64,000 nucleotides of DNA from Paenibacillus_AA sp045062745 (GTDB lineage Bacteria > Bacillota > Bacilli > Paenibacillales > NBRC-103111), in contig NZ_JBJGED010000033.1 of NCBI RefSeq assembly GCF_045062745.1, positions 13,449 through 77,448 of the forward strand, given 5' to 3'. Shown one piece after another: positions 42,083 through 50,375 of this stretch. Each line of letters starts with the position of its first letter. Positions within the stretch are counted from its first letter, which is position 1. Made by a program: the position numbers and the translations under genes. The notes below the pieces were generated by a model, which searched no databases, had not been told where the DNA came from, and saw only the letters and a program-made list of their open reading frames with translations.

Positions 42083-43756
42083 TTACACCTGAATGAGAAT
42101 GGGGACGATCATCGGTCTCCTCTTCGTCTGCCCGTACAGGAACTGGCCCAGCGATTCCTTAATCATCTGCTTCAGCATCCCGCTCTGATTGGAGCCCGAC
42201 TCCAGCCATTGGTGGAACGCCCTCAACGCCAGTCGGTTCGCTTCCTCCATCAGTCCCTCCGATTCGCGTACGTATACGAACCCCCTAGAGATCAGATCCG
42301 GTCCGGACAGCAGCTTGGTCTCGGCCTTGCTAAGCGTAATGACGACGATCAGGATGCCGTCCTCCGACAGATGCTTGCGGTCCCGCAGGACGATATTGCC
42401 GACATCGCCGATACCGAGTCCGTCCACGAGGGTGTTGCCCGTCGGAATTTTGCGCGTCTGCCAGGCTCGCCCGTTGTGGAGATCGACCACGTCGCCATTG
42501 CCCATAATGAAAATGTTGTCCTTCCGTACCCCGACCGCTTCCGCCAATTGAGTATGCAGCGAGAGCATCCGGTACTCCCCGTGAATCGGAATGAAATAGC
42601 GGGGCTTCATCAGCGTCAGCATCAGCTTCAGCTCCTCCTGGCTGCCGTGGCCGGAGACGTGCATGCCGGTCATTGAGCCGGAGCCGTAGATGACCTTGGC
42701 CCGCATCTGGAACAGCAGGTCGACGATGCGCGCGACATTGCGCTCGTTGCCCGGGATCGGCGTGGCGGCGATGATGACCGTGTCGCCCGGCTCGACCGCC
42801 ACTTGCCGGTGGCTCCCATTCGCCAGACGGGCGAGAGCCGCCATCGGCTCGCCCTGGCTGCCCGTGCACAGCACGGCGACGGATTCCGGCGCATAACGGT
42901 GCACGTCGCTTGCCTCGATCAGCATCCCTTCGGGGACGGTCAAATACCCGAGCTCGGCGGCGATCGACACGACGTTCACCATGCTGCGCCCGAGCAGCGC
43001 GAGCTTGCGGTTCGTCTTGATCGCGGCGTCGATCACCTGCTGGAGCCGGTGCACGTTCGAGGCGAACGTGCAGACGAACAGCTTCCCGTCCGCCTTGCGG
43101 AACGCTTCCTCGAGATGCTCGCCGACCATGCGCTCGGATGGGGTGAAGCCCGGTCGCTCGGCGTTCGTGCTCTCGGACAGCAAGACGAGCACGCCGTTTC
43201 GGCCGATATCCGCCATGCGATGTACGTCGGGATACTGCTCGTTCACGGGGGACATGTCGAATTTGAAGTCGCCCGTATGTACGACCGTTCCTTCCGGCGT
43301 ATCGAACACGACTCCCAGGCAATCCGGGATGCTGTGGTTCGTGCGGAAAAAGCTGAGGGTGAGAGACCCGAGGTCCAGACTAGAGTCCGCATTGATCTCG
43401 TACAGCTCGGTGCTCCTCAGCAAGCCGTGCTCGCGCAGCTTCGACTCGATCAGCCCGAGCGTGAGGCGGGTCGCATAGACCGGCATGTTTAGCTGCTTCA
43501 GAATATAGGGGATCCCGCCGATATGATCCTCGTGGCCATGCGTCACGATCATGCCCCGGACTTGATCCGCGTGTTCGAGCAAGTAGGTAATGTCTGGGAC
43601 GATCAGGTCAACCCCGAGCAGGTTCTCGTCCGGGAACTTCGAGCCGCAGTCCACGACGACGATGTCGTCCGCATATTGAATGACGTACATGTTCTTCCCG
43701 ATCTCGCTAATGCCGCCTAGGGCGAAGATGGATAGCTGTTGTTTCGTTGGCTTCAT
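42083..43756 (-). CDS. rnjA: Ribonuclease J
   Basis: 557 aa, full length for the RNase J family. The metallo-beta-lactamase motif HGHEDHIGG, the beta-CASP features (CTGSQGEPMAALARLANG, SGHGSQEELKLML, PIHGEYRML) and the C-terminal domain ending TKRRPMIVPI are all present. It degrades and processes RNA as both 5'-3' exonuclease and endonuclease. Closest in memory to J1, but a J2 paralogue cannot be excluded. ATG at 43756 is 10 bases after AAGGAG; the longer frame begins inside that site. Confidence 0.93.
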   Translation of the reverse strand: MKPTKQQLSIFALGGISEIGKNMYVIQYADDIVVVDCGSKFPDENLLGVDLIVPDITYLLEHADQVRGMIVTHGHEDHIGGIPYILKQLNMPVYATRLTLGLIESKLREHGLLRSTELYEINADSSLDLGSLTLSFFRTNHSIPDCLGVVFDTPEGTVVHTGDFKFDMSPVNEQYPDVHRMADIGRNGVLVLLSESTNAERPGFTPSERMVGEHLEEAFRKADGKLFVCTFASNVHRLQQVIDAAIKTNRKLALLGRSMVNVVSIAAELGYLTVPEGMLIEASDVHRYAPESVAVLCTGSQGEPMAALARLANGSHRQVAVEPGDTVIIAATPIPGNERNVARIVDLLFQMRAKVIYGSGSMTGMHVSGHGSQEELKLMLTLMKPRYFIPIHGEYRMLSLHTQLAEAVGVRKDNIFIMGNGDVVDLHNGRAWQTRKIPTGNTLVDGLGIGDVGNIVLRDRKHLSEDGILIVVITLSKAETKLLSGPDLISRGFVYVRESEGLMEEANRLALRAFHQWLESGSNQSGMLKQMIKESLGQFLYGQTKRRPMIVPILIQV

Positions 43757-43855
43757 GCGCAGCACGCTCCTTATGCAACTGTCAATTCATGGTTTCCCCT
43801 GGGAGCGGACAGTTTATGCACGAGAAAGTGCCTGAGAATATGTCGAAAAGCAAAA

Positions 43856-43886
43856 GGAGTTAGCCGGCTTTAATCCGACTAACTCC
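43856..43886 (-). terminator. Terminator of the methyltransferase gene
   Basis: Minus strand GGAGTTAG (43886-43879) pairs with CTAACTCC (43863-43856) with further pairing inside, then TTTTGCTTTT. Confidence 0.8.
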
Positions 43887-43902
43887 GTAAAGACGTTCCT
43901 AG

Positions 43903-44652
43903 CTATTCCTGTTCAATCTCGCGCGGCAGATGCCGCATGACGAGCATTTCGCTCGAACCCGGGATGAACGGCAAGTGCGACCGCTCCAGCCGGCATTCAA
44001 TTCCCCTCCGCTCGAGCGTCTGCATCAGCTCATCGAGCTGAGGGTATCGCTCCCATCGGAGCGAGAGCAGCGGATATACCCGGGCTTCTCCATCCTGGCG
44101 GCACACGCGCATCAGCTCGAGCAAGGCCGCTTCGTGGAAGGCGGCATCGAACTGCTCCTGGTACAGGAACAGGAAGTGACTGCACAACACTAGCGAAAAT
44201 TCGCCGTCTGCGAACGGCAGATGCGGCAGATACGCCGGCGCATACCGGTCGGGTATTCGCGAGAAATGCTCATAAAACCGTTCCAGCGACCGCTCGCGTC
44301 CCGCCCGGTGCTCGTCGATCGAGCCGTAATAGCTCCAGTCGAAACGATGCTGCAGCGCCGCCAGCTTGCCGGTTGACGTCTCGATCTCCGCCAAGCCCTT
44401 CTCCCGGATCAGCACCGGCGCCATCGAATACAGCGGGTCCGCCGCCGTTACCTCTACACCTAGCCGTTCGGCCTCTGCCGCAAACGACGACGCCCCGGCC
44501 GCCACGTCCAGCACAGGCCCCCGGAACAGTCGCTCCGGGCTCAGGTCGAACATCCTCGCGTACTCGGCATAGGAGCGGCAAGTCATCGCCACGCCCAATT
44601 GTTCATAATGCTCCTGCTTCAAAGAACTCTTTTCTCGCATCGCTTCATGCAT
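43903..44652 (-). CDS. SAM-dependent methyltransferase-like protein
   Basis: 249 aa. PVLDVAAGASSFAAEAERLG with VTAADPLY matches motif I and the following acidic loop of class I methyltransferases, and LPFADGEFSLVLCSHFLFLY matches the motif around the catalytic face. Substrate unknown. GAGAAGAG precedes the ATG. Divergent promoters for neighbours not seen; single gene with its own terminator. Confidence 0.8.
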   Translation of the reverse strand: MHEAMREKSSLKQEHYEQLGVAMTCRSYAEYARMFDLSPERLFRGPVLDVAAGASSFAAEAERLGVEVTAADPLYSMAPVLIREKGLAEIETSTGKLAALQHRFDWSYYGSIDEHRAGRERSLERFYEHFSRIPDRYAPAYLPHLPFADGEFSLVLCSHFLFLYQEQFDAAFHEAALLELMRVCRQDGEARVYPLLSLRWERYPQLDELMQTLERRGIECRLERSHLPFIPGSSEMLVMRHLPREIEQE

Positions 44653-44767
44653 CTCTTCTCAGCTCTCCTCATCTCATGATTTCTTGCTCGGCTCGGCTCA
44701 ACGCCCGTATCTCCATACGGGTTAGGTCCGATTATAAGTCCATTGCCGCCCAATTACAAGGAGAAAA

Positions 44768-44804
44768 AAACAAACCACCGGCAAACATTTTCTTTGCCGA
44801 TGGT
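44768..44804 (-). terminator. Terminator of the DUF6492 gene
   Basis: Minus strand ACCATCGGCAAA (44804-44793) pairs with TTTGCCGGTGGT (44786-44775) with one mismatch or G-T, then a T-rich tail. Confidence 0.85.
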
Positions 44805-44814
44805 CGTGTGCGCA

Positions 44815-45621
44815 TTACTTTCTCGCGTACCCTTTTCGTTTATGGAAAGAAATCGAACGATACTTCGCCGCCAGCTTCTTGATCGTATCAGGTGAAACTT
44901 GCGAGAATTTCATCGAAAGGCCTTTGTTCAACGCCTTCTTGAGAACAAGAGCCCCGGGACTGCGGGTATACATGTAATTTCCATACGTTTCAAACTCGGA
45001 GAACCCGTAGTTTCTCGCTTTATTCATGCTATTTTGAATCGCGGTATACCATTTCGTCTGATGCTTGGCTTCGATGGACCTTTTTAACTGGGCGAGCTTC
45101 GATCGGTTGAACAGCATGTAGTGGGTGACGAATGACAGGGGAGCGGTCGGCTTCCTCTTCATCAGCCTGCGATACGTACGGTAATACTCCGGTTGGGTCC
45201 AAGTGCGGCAATAAAACATCGTTCGGCCGCCCGATCGGAACACATGAGGCCGGATGAGAACCGTATCGGCGTCGATGACCAGAAAATAGTCCGACTTGCA
45301 CAACTTATCGCCGCTCCATTTCAACAATTGCTGGAACAGCCACCCGGACCGTTCCCACTTCTTCGACCGGTAATGGATATCTTTTTTCGTAAACGGGAGC
45401 ACGGTATTTTCATTGATGAATTTACACCCTTTTCGCCGGCACATGTCGACTATTTTTTCTCGATAAGGCGCCACGATCAGGATTCGGCGGATCGGATGTT
45501 TCACATGCTTCTTCACGGCATCGATTACGTGGGGAAGGGTGACCAAATCTTTTTCGATCGCAGGGATCAGCACGTCTATAGGCATAGAGCTGCTCGATCG
45601 AGTGTGGGCGTGGGCTGGCAT
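44815..45621 (-). CDS. DUF6492 glycosyltransferase-like protein
   Basis: 268 aa. PIDVLIPAIEKDL at the N-terminus and YFLVIDADTVLIRP (a DxD-type metal site) give the outline of a GT-A glycosyltransferase, as in DUF6492 proteins. The sequence is strongly basic and the C-terminus carries many Lys/Arg. No signal peptide. ATG at 45621 is 8 bases after GGAG. The region is AT-richer than its surroundings and is divergent from a YheC/D-type gene of similar character. Confidence 0.72.
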   Translation of the reverse strand: MPAHAHTRSSSSMPIDVLIPAIEKDLVTLPHVIDAVKKHVKHPIRRILIVAPYREKIVDMCRRKGCKFINENTVLPFTKKDIHYRSKKWERSGWLFQQLLKWSGDKLCKSDYFLVIDADTVLIRPHVFRSGGRTMFYCRTWTQPEYYRTYRRLMKRKPTAPLSFVTHYMLFNRSKLAQLKRSIEAKHQTKWYTAIQNSMNKARNYGFSEFETYGNYMYTRSPGALVLKKALNKGLSMKFSQVSPDTIKKLAAKYRSISFHKRKGYARK

Positions 45622-45820
45622 CGCTTCATCTCCATTTGACAAGTATCAGGATTAGGATATGCTGGCGCCATGAATTGTTTACTTTGAAATTTTAAGAGAT
45701 GCTAGGTTACATGCCTCAGGACAGGAAGAGGTCTCGTACATACATTAGATTATCCATGCAAAAATCAATGGGAATCTTCCGTTGACTGGCTTGAAAATGA
45801 CAATAGATGGAGGTAGGCTA

Positions 45821-46594
45821 GTGAGAAAATCCGGAATGCACATTCCCAGCAAGTGGGTAAAAACGAAAGTGCTTCTCAAACACAGTCAGATCAAACCGTA
45901 CATTCCAAAAACGAGAATTATGACGAAATCCGCGTTGTACGCGATGTTGAAACAATACCGGATGGTCTATGTCAAACCGATCGCCGGCTCGTTCGGCTTG
46001 GGTGTGATCCGGGTAGAGAGAGTATCGGGCAGGGACTCCACCGCCAAGTACCGTTATCAAAAGGGCACAAAAGTAAGAACGTTCCGAGATTATGATTCGA
46101 TGTATAACTCGCTCTTAAAAACGAAATCCCGCATTTTATACATCGCTCAACGAGGAATTGAATTACTAAAATATCAAAATAGACGCTTCGATATAAGAGT
46201 GATGGTCCAAAAGGATCCGAGGGGGCAATGGGAAGCAACCGGCGTGATTGGAAGGCAGGCTCAAGCGAAAAAAATCGTAACCAATTTTCACAATGGCGGC
46301 AAGCCCCTGCCGTTGAGCGTTTTATTAAAGCCGCATCTGCACAGCGATGGGAGAATGGCGGCTTATACGCGGAAGTTAAAAAGCTTGGGCATCCGAATTT
46401 CGAAAGCCATGAACAAAACGTACCCGAAAATGAACATGATCGGGATCGATGTAGGAGTCGGCAAAGACTTAAAACCGTGGATCATTGAAGTCAACACGAA
46501 CCCCGATCCTTATATCTTCAACAAGCTGAAGGACAAATCGATCTATAGGAAAATGTATCGGTACGCTAGACGCCTTGGCAGACGCGTACGATAA
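45821..46594 (+). CDS. YheC/YheD-family ATP-grasp protein
   Basis: 257 aa. PKTRIMTKSALYAML, VKPIAGSFGLGVIRV, RRFDIRVMVQKD and IGIDVGVGKDLKPWIIEVNTNPDPY match the ATP-grasp fold of YheC/D, spore-associated proteins of unknown reaction. The EVNTNPD block holds metal ligands. Highly basic. GTG at 45821 lies 6 bases after GGAGGT; the frame upstream to 45782 has no ribosome site. AT-richer than the window average; divergent from the DUF6492 gene. Confidence 0.8.
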   Translation: MRKSGMHIPSKWVKTKVLLKHSQIKPYIPKTRIMTKSALYAMLKQYRMVYVKPIAGSFGLGVIRVERVSGRDSTAKYRYQKGTKVRTFRDYDSMYNSLLKTKSRILYIAQRGIELLKYQNRRFDIRVMVQKDPRGQWEATGVIGRQAQAKKIVTNFHNGGKPLPLSVLLKPHLHSDGRMAAYTRKLKSLGIRISKAMNKTYPKMNMIGIDVGVGKDLKPWIIEVNTNPDPYIFNKLKDKSIYRKMYRYARRLGRRVR

Positions 46595-46602
46595 AATAGC
46601 GG

Positions 46603-46636
46603 TCCCTTGCTCCCATCCTGCGATGGAAACAAGGGA
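46603..46636. terminator. Likely terminator between the YheC/D-type and oxidoreductase genes
   Basis: TCCCTTG (46603-46609) pairs with CAAGGGA (46630-46636) and CCATC with GATGG inside. T-rich on the minus side after a gap. Confidence 0.5.
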
Positions 46637-46645
46637 TTGTTCGTT

Positions 46646-47794
46646 TTACAGCTTAATAATCTGGTCCTTGTACGCATTCGCCCCGCGGAAGTCCGGCATC
46701 TCCATGACGCGTCCGCCGTTCATGACCGACAGCTCGGACAGCAGCCCGACCGCCGTCCATTCGCACGCATCATATACGTCGACCGCCGGCGGCGTGCCGT
46801 TCCGGATCGCGTCGATGAAATCGTGCACGATATAGAAATCCGAGCCCCCATGCTCGGCTTGCTGCTGCTCTGCACTCGCCTGCTTATAGCGATCCGGCAA
46901 GTAGCGGGTATAGTCGGAGAGCGGTCTCCAGCTCGCTTGGTCGGCCTTGTCCCCCATGGAGCGGAGCCATATTTTGTGCGTGTCCCCTAACCCTCTCGGA
47001 GCCTCGTAGCAGCCTTCCGTTCCCTGCAACGTGTAATAGGCGGCATTGATAGGCCGATTGGAGATGCAATCGATGCGAAGCTTGATCAGCTTGCCGCTCT
47101 CTAGCTGGCACAGCGTGATGCTTGTATCCTCTTGGCGGAACTCGGGTGCGGTATGCCACCCCGTACCCATACAAGCGATCGATTGGATGCGGTCCCCTTT
47201 GAACCATTTCATGACCGGGCCCAGGCTATGCGTCGGATAGAACGCCCCGCGCTTGCCCAGCTGCCAGTAATGGCGCCACGTCTTCGTCCGGCTGGTCTTC
47301 TCCGGATTGCGCCGGTTGCCTATGGCAAGCGCTTTGATGTCATGAATGTACTCGCCCTCGCCGAAGTATACGGTACCGAACAAGCCTTCCTCGACCATGC
47401 GGTTGACGATCTGATTCTCCGGAATGTAGCAGCAATTCTCCGCCATCATATACACCTTGTCGCTTGCTTCCACCGTTTCCTTCAACCACCACAGCTCGTC
47501 CATCGTGACCCCGGCCGTCACCTCGCACAGCACATGCTTGCCCGCTTGCAGAGCCGCGATCGTCTGGCCGACATGGAGCTGCATCGGCGTGGCGATCACG
47601 ACCGCATCGATGTCCGTGGCGAGCATGTCTTCGAAAATCCGGTACGTGTGCGGAATGCCGTACTTCCGAGCCTGAGCGTCCAGGTAGTCCGCATCCAGGT
47701 CGCATAGAGCCGTCACCTCCACGCCCTCTATGGAGCGAAACCCCATCAGCGCGCTTAACCCCCTTGCACCGGCAATGCCCACTTTGATCGCCAT
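46646..47794 (-). CDS. Gfo/Idh/MocA-family oxidoreductase
   Basis: 382 aa. GIAGARGLSALMGF is the Rossmann dinucleotide loop and VVIATPMQLHVGQTIAALQAGKHVLCEVTAG the family's second motif, where CEVTAG replaces the more usual CEKP, whose Lys is catalytic in many members. The C-terminal half is the alpha/beta dimer domain. Members oxidise or reduce sugars and inositols with NAD(P). ATG at 47794 is 8 bases after AGGAG. Single gene; no sugar operon adjoins it. The missing Lys suggests an altered activity. Confidence 0.83.
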   Translation of the reverse strand: MAIKVGIAGARGLSALMGFRSIEGVEVTALCDLDADYLDAQARKYGIPHTYRIFEDMLATDIDAVVIATPMQLHVGQTIAALQAGKHVLCEVTAGVTMDELWWLKETVEASDKVYMMAENCCYIPENQIVNRMVEEGLFGTVYFGEGEYIHDIKALAIGNRRNPEKTSRTKTWRHYWQLGKRGAFYPTHSLGPVMKWFKGDRIQSIACMGTGWHTAPEFRQEDTSITLCQLESGKLIKLRIDCISNRPINAAYYTLQGTEGCYEAPRGLGDTHKIWLRSMGDKADQASWRPLSDYTRYLPDRYKQASAEQQQAEHGGSDFYIVHDFIDAIRNGTPPAVDVYDACEWTAVGLLSELSVMNGGRVMEMPDFRGANAYKDQIIKL

Positions 47795-47812
47795 GAACCC
47801 CACTCCTTTATT

Positions 47813-47830
47813 TGAGCTTTTTTGAGCTCA
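47813..47830. promoter_or_regulatory. Inverted repeat upstream of the oxidoreductase gene
   Basis: TGAGCT (47813-47818) and AGCTCA (47825-47830) flank a short T run, 19 bases before the start codon, inside the leader. Could be an operator or a hairpin that hides the ribosome site. Confidence 0.35.
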
Positions 47831-47978
47831 GTTCCAAATTAATTAATGATAGTATAACAAAACTAACAAAGTTTTTGGGCAGCTAAATGACGGTTCGGGA
47901 TTCAGAATGGAATGAGCAACATATCGATTCCTTGACCGGACTGCCCCCGCGTCGGTGGGCCCGGATGAGCCCGGATCA

Positions 47979-48007
47979 TTGATTTCCTCGTCCGATTGCG
48001 ATATGAT
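47979..48007 (+). promoter_or_regulatory. Promoter of the small gene at 48043
   Basis: TTGATT (47979-47984), 17-bp spacer, TATGAT (48002-48007). Confidence 0.7.
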
Positions 48008-48042
48008 GCTACCAGATGACAGGGAATGGAGCGGGAAACGAG

Positions 48043-48282
48043 ATGGGCTCGATCAAAAAGGTACAAGTGTACAAACAAGATAAATGGAACATGATCAATG
48101 TGGAGGTTCATGGCACGCGGATCATCGTACGGGAGATCTCGGACCAGTGGGGCGAAGACAATCATGAATTTCTTAGCCGTCCGGCTCTGATGCACTGGGC
48201 GGAGCAGCGGTTCAGCCCGGAGCGGTTCCAGGGGACGGAAGAAGAGCGATTGAGCATCTTAGCGAGGTTTCGCGAGGTGTAA
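48043..48282 (+). CDS. Small hypothetical protein
   Basis: 79 aa, beta-rich start (MGSIKKVQVYKQDKW, then VEVHGTRIIVREIS), helical end with WAEQRF. Not recognised. ATG at 48043 is 10 bases after GGAG and follows a good promoter by 35 bases; the ATG at 48016 lacks a ribosome site. Confidence 0.65.
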   Translation: MGSIKKVQVYKQDKWNMINVEVHGTRIIVREISDQWGEDNHEFLSRPALMHWAEQRFSPERFQGTEEERLSILARFREV

Positions 48283-48711
48283 GCAGTGTGGGTGCAATCG
48301 GAATGATATACCCGGACCGCCTGCTGCAATCATACAAATAACGCTGCCGCATAACGTTACTCCTCGAAATTAACCCCATTGAGGTAAAATAACGTTACGG
48401 CATCACCTTAATGCCGTTTTGACCGGCTCTTTTTGGGCAAAAGCGTATGAATAACGCTGTGACAAACCGCTATTTTTCAAGATAAGGTCGTATCAGGACG
48501 AATAGCGTTGTCCCATCACTCTACTGGTTCACACCACCTAGTTTTCAGGGTTGGGGATGTCAGGTAGAGCATGATACAGTCGGTTTGAAACTAAGTAGTA
48601 ACACTTGCCCTTACTACCCAACTGCCAGCGCTCTCTCTTCGCGCCTTTTGCAAGTTAGCGGTAAAAAGGTTGATGCCTTCGCTTAGGTGAGTAACAGCTC
48701 TCCATGTTACA
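48283..48711. other. Repeat-rich non-coding stretch
   Basis: No credible gene in about 430 bases. The first part carries ATARCGYT-type words at 48338, 48351, 48389, 48451 and 48502, two of them (48351 and 48389) the palindrome TAACGTTA flanked by GCCG and CGGC so that the segment can fold on itself. The second part (48540-48710) holds further short inverted repeats, including GTAGTAA/TTACTAC, and shares short sequence with 26611-26641 and 63911-63930. Confidence 0.6.
48338..48509. repeat. Cluster of ATARCGYT words
   Basis: Five 8-base words of the form ATAACGCT, ATAACGTT or ATAGCGTT in 172 bases, far above chance, with reversed near copies (AGCGTAT at 48443, CCGCTATT at 48467). Confidence 0.6.
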
Positions 48712-48737
48712 AAACCCGTCCGGACCCGGACGGGTTT
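48712..48737 (-). terminator. Terminator of the CysP-like gene
   Basis: Minus strand AAACCCGTCCGG (48737-48726) pairs with CCGGACGGGTTT (48723-48712), two-base loop, then TTG. Confidence 0.78.
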
Positions 48738-48754
48738 GCTGTTGTGCATTGCGG

Positions 48755-49849
48755 TTAGATCCCCGCGCCTTCCTCGTTCAACGACCGCTTCTCGAACTGA
48801 ATTGTCTTATACAAGCTCCTTACGCCAAGGGCAGCCACCAATAGCGCAGCCAGCACGAGCAAAATGTAAGGGGACGGCTCGATGAAAGTCTTCACTAAGG
48901 TGAAAGAAACGACCAGGGAGAGCACGGGGGAGACGATCCATACCTTCACGATTTTCAGGATGATCCCTTTCTGCCAAAAGCGGTAACCGTTGTCGGCGGT
49001 GCCTATGCCGAGGATGGCCGTCGTCGTGACCTGCGTCAGCGGGACCGGAATGCCGAGAAGCGAGGCCCAAATGACGAGCAGGCCGCCCGTACTGGAGATC
49101 ACGATCCCTTGCAGCAGCGATAGCTTCGTAATTTTCTTGCCGTTGGTCTCCAGCACCCGCCCGCCGAGCAGCACCGCACCGGCCGCGACGAACAGGCCGC
49201 CCCACAGTACGCCTGCTTCCGCACTCATGATGCCCGCGCCTACCAGAGGCCCGACGGCGTTCGCGACATTGTTCATGCCCGCGGAGAACGCTTCCAGCAG
49301 CCCCGCGCCGATCACCAGCAGCGTCAGCACCCGCTTCCATCGTCCGGAGCCCACGCCCTTCCAGCGCGCATCCCGCCGCTCCAGCCAGCGAACCGCATAC
49401 CCGGCGCCATATGCGATCAGGAAGGCGACGAGCGGAATGATGACCCAAAAGGACACGATCCACAATATTTCCTTCGTGTATAAAGACTGATACGCGACTC
49501 CGACGCCGATGACGGCGCCGACCGTCACTTCGCTGGTCGACAGAGGGATGCCGAGCAGATTGGCGCCGAACAGCGTGAGCGTGGCCGACACGAGGATGAT
49601 TAAGACCAGATGGACGGTGAGCAGGGACGACGGGACGATGCCAGAGCCGAGCGTCTTGACGACCTCGCCCCCACCGAGATAAGCCCCCAGGAACACGCCG
49701 ATCGCGACCAGCACCAGCGCGAGCCGCCTCCGCTTGATCGCGCCGCTGCCGTACGCGACCCCCATGGCCGCAGCCGCGCCGCTAGCGCCTATATTCATGG
49801 CGAAGAAAAAGGCGATCAAAATGGCAAAAATCGTGATGGACATAAACAC
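48755..49849 (-). CDS. cysP: PiT-family permease, CysP-type sulfate transporter
   Basis: 364 aa with about ten helices. FFFAMNIGASGAAAAMGVAYGSGAIK and LLGIPLSTSEVTVGAVIGVGVAY are the two PiT signatures and closely follow CysP of B. subtilis, a sulfate permease of this family, rather than a phosphate carrier. The ion is inferred from that likeness. GTG at 49849 is 7 bases after AAAGGA; ATG two codons later is an alternative. No other sulfur genes or S-box riboswitch were seen nearby. Confidence 0.82.
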   Translation of the reverse strand: MFMSITIFAILIAFFFAMNIGASGAAAAMGVAYGSGAIKRRRLALVLVAIGVFLGAYLGGGEVVKTLGSGIVPSSLLTVHLVLIILVSATLTLFGANLLGIPLSTSEVTVGAVIGVGVAYQSLYTKEILWIVSFWVIIPLVAFLIAYGAGYAVRWLERRDARWKGVGSGRWKRVLTLLVIGAGLLEAFSAGMNNVANAVGPLVGAGIMSAEAGVLWGGLFVAAGAVLLGGRVLETNGKKITKLSLLQGIVISSTGGLLVIWASLLGIPVPLTQVTTTAILGIGTADNGYRFWQKGIILKIVKVWIVSPVLSLVVSFTLVKTFIEPSPYILLVLAALLVAALGVRSLYKTIQFEKRSLNEEGAGI

Positions 49850-49932
49850 ACACCATTCCTTTATTTCCGACTATTCCAATGAGATTTTAACATATTATGT
49901 GCAGAATGGAAATGGTGTGCTTAATGATTAAA

Positions 49933-49967
49933 CAGCCAAGACACCCCGACTATCGGGGGCTTGGCTG
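49933..49967 (-). terminator. Terminator of the importer-amidohydrolase-Rieske operon
   Basis: Minus strand CAGCCAAG (49967-49960) pairs with CTTGGCTG (49940-49933), with CCCCGA/TCGGGG inside, then TTTAATC. Confidence 0.82.
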
Positions 49968-49973
49968 TGTGAA

Positions 49974-50360
49974 CTACTGATGTACGCCTGACGCTTTTGA
50001 AGACTGCGGCGCCAGCTCCACCCCGATCTTGCCGTCCTTGACGTGTACGGGGTACGCCCTCACCCGGACCTTGTCGCTGAACAGCGACTTGCCGGTCCGA
50101 ATGTCGAACTCCCAGCCGTGCCACGGGCAGCGGAGAATCTCTCCCGCCCGGCCGTATTCGTATTCGTAGACGCCCGAGGGCAGCGTCGTTCCGGAGACAT
50201 AACCGGCGCACATCGGCGCTCCTTGGTGCGGGCAATAGTTGTGCAGGGCGTAATATTCGCCTTGCACCCGGTAGATGCCGATGCTGCGCCCCTCGATCGT
50301 GACGACCGTGTGGCCGCCTTCAGGGATGTCGTCCGCATCCGCCACGTAATGTACCGTCAT
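49974..50360 (-). CDS. Rieske [2Fe-2S] ferredoxin-like protein
   Basis: 128 aa. NYCPHQGAPM and CPWHGWEFD are the two Cys-x-His cluster motifs of a Rieske domain. The protein is just the domain, so it should act as an electron carrier for an oxygenase or as an electron-transfer partner. No oxygenase gene is present. GGAGGG lies 5 bases before the ATG. Last gene of the operon, 15 bases after the amidohydrolase. Confidence 0.9.
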   Translation of the reverse strand: MTVHYVADADDIPEGGHTVVTIEGRSIGIYRVQGEYYALHNYCPHQGAPMCAGYVSGTTLPSGVYEYEYGRAGEILRCPWHGWEFDIRTGKSLFSDKVRVRAYPVHVKDGKIGVELAPQSSKASGVHQ

Positions 50361-50375
50361 AGGGCCCTCCGTCGC

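Noticed and set aside
49850..49932. S-box (SAM) riboswitch before the CysP-like gene
   Set aside because: The gap is only about 80 bases, and no kink-turn or terminator pair of the S-box type is visible.
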